A DNA stretch of 39,963 bases from Legionellaceae bacterium (GTDB lineage: Bacteria > Pseudomonadota > Gammaproteobacteria > UBA12402), in assembly GCA_002707695.1 (NCBI GenBank), contig PANR01000040.1:1-39963 (forward strand). The letters are read 5' to 3'. Shown here one piece after another: positions 1 to 7,740 of the stretch; within the stretch, counting starts at the first letter, position 1, and every line of letters starts with the position of its first letter. The position numbers were made by a program, and so were the translations under genes. The notes beneath the pieces were generated by a model. The model searched no databases, was not told the origin of the DNA, and saw only the letters and a program-made list of their open reading frames with translations.

Positions 1-75
1 ATCAGCATGGTAGCACATATTATCCGCTCAAAAAAACTGTTTGAGCAGCTCTTTTTACGTGGAGGAGTGCAGAGT

Positions 76-2364
76 ATGGAGCTTGTCATGGACACGCTCA
101 ATGATATATTCAAAGAACATGCCGGAGACCATGTTAATATCAGCAATCACTTGGCTCGCATTCGTTCGACAATGTTATTTATTCGCTATGCGCTTGCTGA
201 AACATTCTTATATTCAGAGAGAGCGACTTTTCTCTCATTAAAAACCAGCTGTGCTACTCAACTTGACAGGTTGATAAAAGAAATAGCTGAATTACAACAG
301 TCTGGCACTTCAAGCCCTATTATTCAATTTGTCATAAAAGACTATCATCAGCAATTGAAGTTTATGAAAGACAAATTGGATGTTACAGGTGAGTTGATTG
401 ATGGCGACTATGTCAATTATATTGTATTAGACAATGAACCGACCGATACGATTGCTCAATGCCTTGCTCGTGGCCCTGTTTATATTAAGGATGACAAACA
501 GGTTTGTTACGGCCCTGTTGTGTCGGTAGAAAACTTATATAAAAAAGATATTGTTTACGGAAAATATCGTGCTGTTTATCGTTATCCATCGGAATTGCCA
601 ATAGATGTTGAAGAAGTAAACATTGAATTTTCTGTGAGGTACTTGAAGGCTATCCAGCGGCAGCTAGTTGATCCTGATGGTTGTCTCTTGCCCACAGTGC
701 CGATGTTAAAAGAAAAGCTAGCGGTTCCCATGGAATCATCAAAAAAGGTGATGGCTATGCTGGCTGAGTCGAGTGATGACGACTTCATTACGTTAAGTTA
801 TGCGGTGATACCAACGCTACCCGCTGAGCAAAATGCTTTATTTGAAAAAAGGCTGATGAAGATCGAAGCATTGTTGCCTTCAGAAAAAGATGAACGGCCC
901 GTGTTGATGCCAGCACATCAAGCCGAAATTGATCGATTGAAAAGGCTAGTAGAGGCAACGCCACGCCATTCAGTAACCGAGGAAAGCCTTGCGAAGGCAA
1001 AAAAAGTAGAACGCATTTATAATACAGCATTTTTCAATTTTGCTGTCCAGCGATTGGCAGTTAACGGTGTTCAGCCTGATTACATCGATGCGGTGGGTAA
1101 AATTTACAAACGATTTGATAAGCCGTGTCCTGCTAAGCCTGGGAAATCAATAAAAAAACCATTGTGGGCGGCCAATCAGTTGGCAGCACTTATCGATGGT
1201 GAGTTCATACATGCGCATCCATACGAATCAGCCGTGTTGGTTGAGAAAATTATTGCGCTGTATCACGGACAAAAAGCGTATGAACGAGCCGAGCGTTTTT
1301 GTGAAAAGATTTTACCCCTGGCGGATGGTGTTGATAAATGTTATCGAGCCTTATTGCAGATGTCGCTGGATACGAACAAACAATGTCTTTCCGAGGAATA
1401 TATTGCAGCTAATGTTGCAAAATTAGCTGCTCAACAACCATTGCAATATTATATCAATCAAGCCATAGCAGGTGCAGGTGCTCGTGCAGATGAACATGAA
1501 ATGGCGCGTGAGCGTGCAGCACGTCGCCAACGCTTCGATGATGCAAAACAAATACTTGAGCGTGATTGGCGTGGGTTGTACAAGGCCAGACTTAAGGCAC
1601 ATAAGCATTTTAATTATTTAGCGTCAAACGCAGCCCCGCTTATTGTTAACTATTGTCATCGTGTGGATGATTGGCGGCAAGCTCGCCAGCGTTTTGATGC
1701 TGCAAAAATAGTGCTGGAACGTGACTTGCACGGTCTTTATGAGGCTAAGCATCAAGCTGAGCATGAAAAGCAAGAGTGTGTTGATACTGCAAAAATAGTG
1801 CTAGAACGTGACTTGCTCGGTCTTTATGAATTTAAGTGTCAAGCTAAGCATGAAAAGCAAGAGCGTTTTGATGCTGCAAAACAAATGTTAGAACATGATT
1901 TGCCCGAGCTTCATAAAGCTAAGTATGCAACCGAACTGGAACGCAAGCAGGAAGTTCGAGCGGTGGTTGATGATATGCTTGGCCGCATAGAGTTAGATGA
2001 AGAGCGCGCTGGAGCACAGGCACGGAGGGCTAAAGCGCAAGTTGATTTTATGCAAAGCCAGCTCGAGCGTGTTGAGGGTGAAAGCGCTGCCCGTGCTAAG
2101 CAAATTGCTGAGTTACAACAAGCGCTTGCGGCTGCTCACCATGAGCTTGGTCAATCTGCTCAGGCTAATCATGCATTGGTTGCAGAAAATGCTTGGTTGA
2201 AACAAATGTTGCATAGCGCCGGTATGGCTTATCACGCAGCTCCAGCAGCACCGATGCCACCTACAACGACTGGGCATTTTGCCAGCGCTGCGCCGATGTT
2301 TCCACCACCACAACCACCTCACGGTGGTGCTTATCCGCCAGGGTATTATCCTTCAACTTCGTGA
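76..2364 (+). CDS. Hypothetical coiled-coil protein with tandem repeats and proline-rich tail
   Basis: I do not recognise the family. The frame is open from base 1, so the gene could begin outside the window or at ATG 7. I prefer ATG 76 because GGAGGAG at 61-67 lies 8 bases upstream, giving 762 residues. The first two thirds look globular and mostly helical. Codons from 1531 to 1950 encode four copies of a motif of the form RFDxAKxxLERDxxGLYxxK; the last three are exactly 29 residues apart. A long Glu/Lys/Gln/Ala coiled coil follows. The last 40 residues or so are rich in Pro, Gly, Tyr and His. No signal peptide or membrane segment is seen. Its 3' end overlaps the convergent guaC end by 19 bases. 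A secreted effector or scaffold role is possible but unproven. Confidence 0.75.
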   Translation: MELVMDTLNDIFKEHAGDHVNISNHLARIRSTMLFIRYALAETFLYSERATFLSLKTSCATQLDRLIKEIAELQQSGTSSPIIQFVIKDYHQQLKFMKDKLDVTGELIDGDYVNYIVLDNEPTDTIAQCLARGPVYIKDDKQVCYGPVVSVENLYKKDIVYGKYRAVYRYPSELPIDVEEVNIEFSVRYLKAIQRQLVDPDGCLLPTVPMLKEKLAVPMESSKKVMAMLAESSDDDFITLSYAVIPTLPAEQNALFEKRLMKIEALLPSEKDERPVLMPAHQAEIDRLKRLVEATPRHSVTEESLAKAKKVERIYNTAFFNFAVQRLAVNGVQPDYIDAVGKIYKRFDKPCPAKPGKSIKKPLWAANQLAALIDGEFIHAHPYESAVLVEKIIALYHGQKAYERAERFCEKILPLADGVDKCYRALLQMSLDTNKQCLSEEYIAANVAKLAAQQPLQYYINQAIAGAGARADEHEMARERAARRQRFDDAKQILERDWRGLYKARLKAHKHFNYLASNAAPLIVNYCHRVDDWRQARQRFDAAKIVLERDLHGLYEAKHQAEHEKQECVDTAKIVLERDLLGLYEFKCQAKHEKQERFDAAKQMLEHDLPELHKAKYATELERKQEVRAVVDDMLGRIELDEERAGAQARRAKAQVDFMQSQLERVEGESAARAKQIAELQQALAAAHHELGQSAQANHALVAENAWLKQMLHSAGMAYHAAPAAPMPPTTTGHFASAAPMFPPPQPPHGGAYPPGYYPSTS
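1690..1950 (+). repeat. Tandem 87-bp coding repeats (three units)
   Basis: Units start at 1690, 1777 and 1864, an exact 87-base (29-codon) period. Units 1 and 2 agree at about 76 of 87 bases by hand count. A more diverged copy starts at 1531, separated from the array by about 24 extra codons. The repeats keep frame, so copy number could change without breaking the protein. Confidence 0.85.
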
Positions 2365-3398
2365 GGTGTATAGATCTCATTGAGTTGTTGTGAAACGCGA
2401 ATAAATGTCGTGCGTTTGGATAATTCTTTAAGCTGTTGTGCACCGACATACGTGCAGGTTGAGCGTAAGCCACCCAAAATATCGAGCACGGTATTTGAGA
2501 CTGCGCCACGATAAGGCACATTGACTGATTTGCCTTCAGCAGAGCGATAATGTGCGACTTTGCCGTGATGCGTTTCCATCGCTTCTTTCGAGCTCATGCC
2601 ATAAAAACGCATGGTTTTAGCGCCCAACTCATTTTCAAATACTTCACCACGGCATTCATCATGACCAGCCAACATACCACCGAGCATGACAAAATCAGCG
2701 CCTGCTGCAAAGGCTTTAGCAACATCGCCCGGGGTGGTGCAACCGCCATCAGAGCATACCCAGCCTTTTAAGCCGTGTGCAGCATCGGCGCATTCGATGA
2801 CAGCAGATACCTGCGGGTAACCCACTCCCGTTTTTTTGCGAGTCGTGCAGACAGATCCTGGGCCAATGCCGACTTTCACAATGTCTGCACCAGCTAAGAC
2901 AAGTTCTTCAGTCATTTCACCCGTGACTACATTGCCTGCCATAATAATTTTTTCAGGATAGGCTTCACGAATTTTTTTAACACAATCAACAAAGCGTTGT
3001 GTATAACCATTGGCGACATCCAAGCAGATAAATTCTAATTGTGCGGCATCAATAGTCGCTTTAAGCTGTGTAAAATCGTCGTCTTTTAAGCCAGCTGTCA
3101 CAAACGCATATTTAGCATGTGATTTGTTTTCTTTAGCAAACGTTTTCCAATCGTCAAGGCTGACAAATTTATCTACAGCTGTCATCAGCTTGTGCTGACC
3201 TAGACTGCGCGCCATCTCAAGGGTGCCCGTGTGGTCCATATTGGCAGCGATGATGGGGATGCCTCGCCAGGTAAATTTGCCATGACGAAACTTGAATTCA
3301 CGTTCAAGTTCAACCTCAGAGCGTGACTTTAATGTGCTCCGCTTGGGGCGGATCAATACGTCTTTAAAGTCGAGTTTTACTTCATTTTCTATGCGCAT
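2346..3398 (-). CDS. guaC: GMP reductase
   Basis: The enzyme converts GMP to IMP with NADPH, returning guanine nucleotides to the common purine pool in the cytosol. The 350 residues match the usual length of E. coli-type GuaC and align end to end. The start reads [20 protein letters not shown]. The catalytic loop [11 protein letters not shown] is at about residues 177-187, with the nucleophile Cys184. The phosphate-binding segment [15 protein letters not shown] and the late motif CTYVGA are both present. It is a member of the IMPDH/GMPR TIM-barrel family, but lacks the CBS domains of GuaB. It sits downstream of, and in the same direction as, the DUF4143 ATPase, with a 116-base gap that holds two hairpins. 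Its 3' end overlaps the convergent gene by 19 bases. Confidence 0.97.
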   Translation of the reverse strand: MRIENEVKLDFKDVLIRPKRSTLKSRSEVELEREFKFRHGKFTWRGIPIIAANMDHTGTLEMARSLGQHKLMTAVDKFVSLDDWKTFAKENKSHAKYAFVTAGLKDDDFTQLKATIDAAQLEFICLDVANGYTQRFVDCVKKIREAYPEKIIMAGNVVTGEMTEELVLAGADIVKVGIGPGSVCTTRKKTGVGYPQVSAVIECADAAHGLKGWVCSDGGCTTPGDVAKAFAAGADFVMLGGMLAGHDECRGEVFENELGAKTMRFYGMSSKEAMETHHGKVAHYRSAEGKSVNVPYRGAVSNTVLDILGGLRSTCTYVGAQQLKELSKRTTFIRVSQQLNEIYTPHEVEG

Positions 3399-3425
3399 AC
3401 TGGCCTTTCCTTTTTAATTTTACGT

Positions 3426-3473
3426 CCCATGATAGAGGTTTGTCATGGGTGCTTCAAGACCGATAGCCGGTCT
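3426..3473 (-). promoter_or_regulatory. Two hairpins in the guaC leader
   Basis: CCCATGA (3426-3432) pairs with TCATGGG (3443-3449), and AGACCG (3457-3462) with CGGTCT (3468-3473). Both lie 28-75 bases upstream of the guaC start. On the guaC strand neither is followed by a T-run, so they are not simple terminators. They could be RNA leader structures or protein-binding sites; function unknown. Confidence 0.4.
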
Positions 3474-3514
3474 ATTTTTGGCCAATACTCGCATTATGGT
3501 GGTCTGATCATGGC

Positions 3515-4735
3515 TTAAATGAGTTGTGACAATAGCGTTTTGGCTGAAACAATGACTGGTTCATGGTAGTCAAAGCAATTGATATCTTGATAGTCTAAAT
3601 CAAGCGCCACTTGGAAGGCATAAGGTGCTTTTGTTTGCTGTTGGAAATATTTCAATGCGGGATTGATGGATTCTTTGTGTGAACTTTTGGTTTCAACAAG
3701 CATCCACGGTTTACCGTTTTTGACGACGACAAAATCAACTTCGCGTTTTTCTAAATCGCGTAAATAATAAAGTTCATAGGTGCCCAGTCCGTAATCTGTC
3801 CAAAAGTGAACAGCTTTGAGTAAGTGTGCGGCAATAAAGTTTTCATTTTTTGCACCTTTATCTGAAACTTCAGCCCAATCCCATAAATAAATTTTTGGCT
3901 CTTTGCTAAGGCTTCTTGTAATATTTTTATGCCAGGGCTGAATAGTAAAAGAAAAGTAAAAGCTTGATAGCGTGCTTATCCAACGTTTGACAGTGGTTGA
4001 GGCAATTTGCAACCGGCTGCCTAATTTTGTTAGATTCACTTGTTTTGTTGCATTGAGTTTAATGATTTCAGCTAGTGTTTCTAGTTGGGTAAGCTCTCGA
4101 ACATTAGTTAAATCTCGAATATCCTCACGAAACAATTGTTCCTGTCTCATGCGTTTCCAGTTGTTTGAGAAGCGTTGGTCGCGCTTTAAGAAAGGTTCTG
4201 GGAAGCCGCCGAATTCAAGTAAAACATCAAAGGTTTTATCCTCGATTTTTTTGGGTAACGAAACTTCATTTTTCGGCGGTGTAATGCTTAGCAATTCGCG
4301 AACTGACAAAGGATGAACCCTTGTTAAGAAATAACGCCCCATCATGCTGTCGCCACCTTTGCGATAGACATCAAGTTTTGCGCTACCAGTGACGATGATA
4401 TTAATCTTTTCTTTGTAAATATCAAAAAACCCTTTTAGAAATGTTTTCCATTGAGGATTTTTATGTAACTCATCAAAAATAACAGTCGGTTTTTTCTGAC
4501 CGGCAATGACTTGATCAATGCCAAGCTTGGCTGCCACTTGATTGCTTAAGATGAGCTGACGTGTGTCAAGATCATCCCAGCTGAGGTAATGTGCGGGGAG
4601 GTCATTTATCCTTATTGTTTTTGCAATGGTGGTTTTTCCGACCTGCCTTGGGCCCGCCAGAAAAAACATCTGCTCAAACTCGTCAAAATGATGAGCAATG
4701 ATTGTCTGATAAAGCCTGTTCATTGATGTCGCCAT
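3515..4735 (-). CDS. AAA-type ATPase with DUF4143 / nuclease-like C-terminus (copy 1)
   Basis: This is a member of the widespread 'archaeal-type ATPase plus DUF4143' family, whose cellular role is poorly defined. Walker A is GPRQVGKTT at about residues 28-36. Walker B is VIFDE at 85-89. A winged-helix-like stretch lies at about 231-258 (NLTKLGSRLQIASTTVKRW). The C-terminal part carries REVDFVVV and VETK (Asp334, Glu348, Lys350), the spacing expected of a PD-(D/E)XK-like fold. At 406 residues it is full length. ATG 4735 has no clear ribosome binding site; ATG 4723 is an alternative. The promoter is packed with direct repeats (4740-4803), which suggests self-regulation through the winged helix. 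Two further family members are in this window, at 8662 and 29312. Confidence 0.9.
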   Translation of the reverse strand: MATSMNRLYQTIIAHHFDEFEQMFFLAGPRQVGKTTIAKTIRINDLPAHYLSWDDLDTRQLILSNQVAAKLGIDQVIAGQKKPTVIFDELHKNPQWKTFLKGFFDIYKEKINIIVTGSAKLDVYRKGGDSMMGRYFLTRVHPLSVRELLSITPPKNEVSLPKKIEDKTFDVLLEFGGFPEPFLKRDQRFSNNWKRMRQEQLFREDIRDLTNVRELTQLETLAEIIKLNATKQVNLTKLGSRLQIASTTVKRWISTLSSFYFSFTIQPWHKNITRSLSKEPKIYLWDWAEVSDKGAKNENFIAAHLLKAVHFWTDYGLGTYELYYLRDLEKREVDFVVVKNGKPWMLVETKSSHKESINPALKYFQQQTKAPYAFQVALDLDYQDINCFDYHEPVIVSAKTLLSQLI

Positions 4736-4739
4736 ATCT

Positions 4740-4803
4740 TGATAATTCCAGCATGAATACTGTTATTATAGTGATAATTCCAGCATTTGCAATAGAATTA
4801 TCA
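4740..4803 (-). promoter_or_regulatory. Promoter with repeated operator for ATPase copy 1
   Basis: On the minus strand, TTGCAA (4792-4787) and TATAAT (4770-4765) are separated by 16 bases. A 15-bp direct repeat, TGATAATTCCAGCAT on the plus strand, occurs at 4740-4754 and 4772-4786. One copy fills the promoter spacer and the other lies between the expected start point and the ATG. An inverted partial copy (AATTATCA, 4796-4803) lies just upstream of the -35. This is the geometry of a repressor-controlled promoter. Confidence 0.6.
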
Positions 4804-4925
4804 AGCTAGCATGAATTTTATATAAAATCAATGGGTTGCGAGTTCCAGATTGCCCCCATTTGCTGTTGTGCTTCCAGTGAATTCGACATAGAATGGCTCA
4901 ACAAAAATATAAGAAGGAGCACATC

Positions 4926-5615
4926 ATGAGGTTTTTTCACGCCGTTCGTCACCGATCAAATGGTTTTAGTAAGCAGTACCGGCTATTGTTGACAGCTATT
5001 CCTGAGGCTGTTTTTTCCGTCAGCTCAGCATCGCCACAGCCAACACAGCTTGTTGGCAAACCGCAGCCGATCTTGACCGCGGCTAATGCGCAAGCAAGCT
5101 TGGTTCAAGCAAGGGCAGAACATGGTCGCGATAGTGAGCTTTTTGCTGGGCCTTTACAAGCGCTTATGTTTGCTAGGCTAGGTGAGCGTGAGTTTTCAAA
5201 AGCTGAGGCGTGTTGCATTGAGCTCATTGACAGAACAAGCAGTGTTGCCGCTGAGAGCGGGGTTTGGTGGAATCCCTTTGATAATGCGCTTGGCGTTATT
5301 CATTGTCTTGCTGGTAATTTGGGGGAAAGCCACTCTGTTTTTGAGCAAATCTTGTCGCGTGTTCCCAACAAGCCTTTGTCTGAAAACAGCGATCGCCTAG
5401 GAATGATTGTTGCACATAATAACATGAGCGCTGTGCTGGCTGAGTTAGGTCAGGGCGACGAGGCTCAAGCGGTATTTCGCACAGCTGAGATGTTTATAGA
5501 TGCGCAAGTTCATTCGGGCCTTACAGAATGTCGTGCTGCTAACGCCGAGTTGATCTTTCGTGAAGACGAAGAGCTGGCACAGTCGCTTAATAGCCCTTCT
5601 AGTTTTGGGGGCTAG
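4926..5615 (+). CDS. Small TPR-like protein
   Basis: The 229-residue protein has helical hairpins of TPR type at roughly residues 75-190, for example FAGPLQALMFARLGEREFSK, DNALGVIHCLAGNLGES and VAHNNMSAVLAELGQGDEA. TPRs mediate protein-protein contacts; the partner is unknown. I chose ATG 4926 over the in-frame ATG 4893 because AAGGAG at 4914-4919 is correctly placed only for 4926. The N-terminus is basic and has no convincing signal peptide. It stands alone between an outward-facing ATPase promoter and a small membrane gene. No specific family is recognised. Confidence 0.7.
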   Translation: MRFFHAVRHRSNGFSKQYRLLLTAIPEAVFSVSSASPQPTQLVGKPQPILTAANAQASLVQARAEHGRDSELFAGPLQALMFARLGEREFSKAEACCIELIDRTSSVAAESGVWWNPFDNALGVIHCLAGNLGESHSVFEQILSRVPNKPLSENSDRLGMIVAHNNMSAVLAELGQGDEAQAVFRTAEMFIDAQVHSGLTECRAANAELIFREDEELAQSLNSPSSFGG

Positions 5616-5720
5616 AAACGGGCCATTTTTTGCGCAGAAAGCTGTTAAAAACTTGAAAAACACTAAAAAACTGCTACGCTTATCAAGTAGTTATCGTATC
5701 TGTCAGTAAGGAGACTCACT

Positions 5721-5921
5721 ATGTTTCAACAAATCGAAGCAGTGCTTCACACTATTGCTTATGGTTGTATTATCGTTGGTATGTTGTTAATTGCTCCAAA
5801 ATTTTTTAGCGCTGGTGATGTAGGTGAAGGCCACCACCATCATAAGTTTGGTTTCGTGCTTAGCTGGTTCTTTATACTGGCAGGTTTGATTCTCGAAATT
5901 ATCGCCGTATGGGCAACCTAA
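5721..5921 (+). CDS. Small two-helix membrane protein with His cluster
   Basis: The 66-residue protein has two hydrophobic helices, about residues 10-28 and 45-64, joined by a loop containing GEGHHHHKFG. AAGGAG lies a few bases before ATG 5721. A strong terminator follows at 5941, so the message is probably monocistronic. Four adjacent histidines between two membrane helices could bind a metal ion, but this is inference. No family is recognised. Confidence 0.7.
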   Translation: MFQQIEAVLHTIAYGCIIVGMLLIAPKFFSAGDVGEGHHHHKFGFVLSWFFILAGLILEIIAVWAT

Positions 5922-5940
5922 ACAAGTCAGTTTGAGTGCA

Positions 5941-5968
5941 AAAAACGCCGCAATTGCGGCGTTTTTTT
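5941..5968 (+). terminator. Rho-independent terminator after the small membrane gene
   Basis: ACGCCGC (5945-5951), loop AATT and GCGGCGT (5956-5962) form a perfect GC-rich stem flanked by an A-run and a seven-T run. The stem starts 20 bases after the stop of the 66-residue gene. Confidence 0.9.
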
Positions 5969-5976
5969 GTTATGCT
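5968..5976 (+). promoter_or_regulatory. Extended -10 promoter for the DUF1289 gene
   Basis: TGT followed by TATGCT (5971-5976) fits an extended -10 element, directly after the terminator T-run. Seven bases separate it from ATG 5984, so the predicted transcription start falls on or next to the start codon. No -35 is visible at normal spacing. Confidence 0.4.
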
Positions 5977-5983
5977 ATTCGCT

Positions 5984-6193
5984 ATGGATATTAACAAAAC
6001 ACATAATCTAACCGGCACACCCTGCGTCGGTGTCTGCAGCACCACATCCTTTGGTGATGAGATCTGCCGAGGCTGCGGCCGCACATTTGATGAAGTCCGT
6101 TTATGGAATACTTTCACCGACGAGCAAAAAATAGCGGTGAATAAACGGCTGTTGGTCGCTCAGCAGTCTACTGAAAAAGCGCTCGATAGTTAA
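5984..6193 (+). CDS. DUF1289 family four-cysteine protein
   Basis: The small cytosolic protein contains PCVGVC and then CRGCGRTFDEVRLW, the four-cysteine signature and the following helix of the DUF1289 family (YdhL-like), thought to bind a metal or Fe-S centre. The ORF could be extended to 5936, but that would run through the terminator at 5941-5968. ATG 5984 (69 residues) or ATG 5972 is therefore more likely. No Shine-Dalgarno sequence precedes either, and the promoter position suggests a leaderless message. Function in the cell is not established. Confidence 0.85.
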   Translation: MDINKTHNLTGTPCVGVCSTTSFGDEICRGCGRTFDEVRLWNTFTDEQKIAVNKRLLVAQQSTEKALDS

Positions 6194-6281
6194 AGATCTT
6201 GTCATACGATCAGTGAGAGATAAACCCAGCCCGTTGTATTGATCGCTAATAGCTTGAATTCGCTCTAGTTTTGAGCAGAGA

Positions 6282-6309
6282 TTGTTCTTTTTGACTATAG
6301 GCGTATAAT
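6282..6309 (+). promoter_or_regulatory. Sigma-70-like promoter for the gene at 6364
   Basis: TTGTTC (6282-6287), a 16-base spacer and a perfect TATAAT (6304-6309). This predicts a leader of about 48 bases before ATG 6364. A TTGACT at 6291 is too close to the -10 to act as the -35. Confidence 0.6.
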
Positions 6310-6363
6310 CCAGCGTAGAATTAAGGATAAAGATAATTTAGTTGAACTTGGGGAGGACGTCAC

Positions 6364-7713
6364 ATGCCAGAACACCCACCTACCGCGCCAGGAAGAGGCG
6401 AAGCCGAAGGCGCGGAGCCCGCAGGAGCGGGCGATTTTCAGCAGAGCAAAGCGAGCGCTGAAAATTTTTCTGCCCGCGTCCAGTCATCTGAGAGCCCGAT
6501 TGATGCAACGCATCAATCGGGTGACGGGGATGGCTGCGGCACAATAGTTGTCGCGTCAGTCGAGGGCGTTTCGGGGTTAGGGACGGCCGAAACGCATACT
6601 GAGAGTAACGACACACTTATGAGCAATTACCGCCATGCTAAGGCGGTGGCGCTGTTGTTAAGTTTTGTGTTTGCAGGGGCCGCTAATTTGATGGATGAAT
6701 CAGATAGAGGTAGACGGGCGTTTCTTTGGCTGGCATGGTGTTCTAGTTTATCTGCTTTAGCTTATAGTTTTGTTAAGAATTGCGAATTAAGAGAACAAAA
6801 CAGGGTTATGAAAGATGTCAAGATTGACGATCTCAGAAAACGACTGGGTATACAGGCAGGAAAGGATGAGATGGTGAAAAAGGACCACCTTAAGCCAACT
6901 TATTCAGAAAAGCTGAGTTGGCTGGTGCCGCCGATCATGGGCGTTGCTGTGACTCTTGTCACCATTTTTCGTGCTATCAATACGGGAGGGATTGCAAACA
7001 ATACAAACAACCATACGGGCAGTAACACAACTGAAAATGTATCTAAAATTAACGAGAAAAGCCCAGACTGGTATGAGTGGTCTATTAGCATATTGCCTGT
7101 TATTTTTGCTATATTTCACACCAGCGTATCACATGAGCTTAGGATGTGGGCTGATGAGCTGGAAGAAGTACGTAAGAACTTGATTGGTACAGTGACAACA
7201 AGGTTAGCTAAATTAGAAAGAGAAGCCAATATAAATAACAGAAACAGGCGGTTAGGAGGCAATTTTGATGAGGGTGGAGCTGAAGCCGCGCTAGATTCGT
7301 TAAGTCAAGTGGAGCAAGAGAATCGACAGCTAAAAGCTGAGTTTGATGAAGTCAGAGGGCTACTTACAGAGCTGCAAAAAGAGCATGAGCAGTTACTCCT
7401 GAAAGTAGGCGAGCGGGCTGCTCAGGCTTTAATAGGCGTGCAAAGTAGGCTTGAGTCGTTCAAAGTAAAAGTGCAACAGGTTGCCAAGCAGGTGACAACG
7501 TTGTCGGGTGAGTTGGTTCAATCGAAAAGCGAAGTCATAGAGCGAGACGACATGCTTCGAAGACTAGAGTCGGGAATCGATGACATTGGTCATAAACTTG
7601 GTGGGTTGATTGTCTCGGTGAAGGGGTTATTTCAGGCACCAGGTGAGACAGTTCGTGCTACAGCAGTTGCTGGATCTTTTGAGGCGCCGGCTTTAGGTGC
7701 GAGTGATGCTTAA
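6364..7713 (+). CDS. Membrane-anchored coiled-coil protein with hairpin-encoded N-terminus
   Basis: The 449-residue protein is of unknown family. GGAGG at 6352-6356 places the start at ATG 6364. Residues 1-84 are Gly/Ala/Glu/Ser-rich and low complexity, and are encoded by a chain of perfect inverted repeats (6383-6595). Hydrophobic segments follow at about 92-110, 118-136, 185-204 and 238-255. A long coiled coil runs from about 260 to 410 (LSQVEQENRQLKAEFDEV). ATG 6619 (residue 86), just after the repeats, is an alternative start but has no ribosome binding site. The ankyrin gene starts 27 bases downstream, so the two are probably cotranscribed. A scaffold or effector-like role is possible. 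The N-terminal segment looks like a late addition. Confidence 0.75.
   Translation: MPEHPPTAPGRGEAEGAEPAGAGDFQQSKASAENFSARVQSSESPIDATHQSGDGDGCGTIVVASVEGVSGLGTAETHTESNDTLMSNYRHAKAVALLLSFVFAGAANLMDESDRGRRAFLWLAWCSSLSALAYSFVKNCELREQNRVMKDVKIDDLRKRLGIQAGKDEMVKKDHLKPTYSEKLSWLVPPIMGVAVTLVTIFRAINTGGIANNTNNHTGSNTTENVSKINEKSPDWYEWSISILPVIFAIFHTSVSHELRMWADELEEVRKNLIGTVTTRLAKLEREANINNRNRRLGGNFDEGGAEAALDSLSQVEQENRQLKAEFDEVRGLLTELQKEHEQLLLKVGERAAQALIGVQSRLESFKVKVQQVAKQVTTLSGELVQSKSEVIERDDMLRRLESGIDDIGHKLGGLIVSVKGLFQAPGETVRATAVAGSFEAPALGASDA
6383..6595 (+). repeat. Cluster of five perfect inverted repeats inside a coding region
   Basis: Stems by position: 6383-6389 with 6409-6415 (7 bp); GCCCGC 6417-6422 with 6427-6432 (loop AGGA); ATTTTCAGC 6434-6442 with 6457-6465; CCCGATTGATGC 6495-6506 with 6510-6521 (12 bp, 3-base loop); GCGTTTCGG 6566-6574 with 6587-6595. 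A sixth stem with one G-U pair joins 6536-6541 to 6549-6554. GCGGGC 6427-6432 can also pair with GCCCGC 6472-6477, enclosing the third hairpin. All are in frame with the 449-residue protein. Confidence 0.85.
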
Positions 7714-7740
7714 CAGATTTTTGAAATGGGGGGCAAGCTT

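Noticed and set aside
1690..1950. CRISPR-like array
   Set aside because: The 87-bp repeats are contiguous, coding and diverged, without unique spacers.
2346..2364. Overlap of the first gene and guaC as a sign of a mis-called end
   Set aside because: Both stops are in well-supported frames; short convergent overlaps also occur at comM/tolC.
6434..6470. Hairpin followed by TTTTTC as an intrinsic terminator
   Set aside because: The stem is AT-rich with a long loop and lies in frame inside the gene. An attenuator role is possible, but a plain terminator is unlikely.
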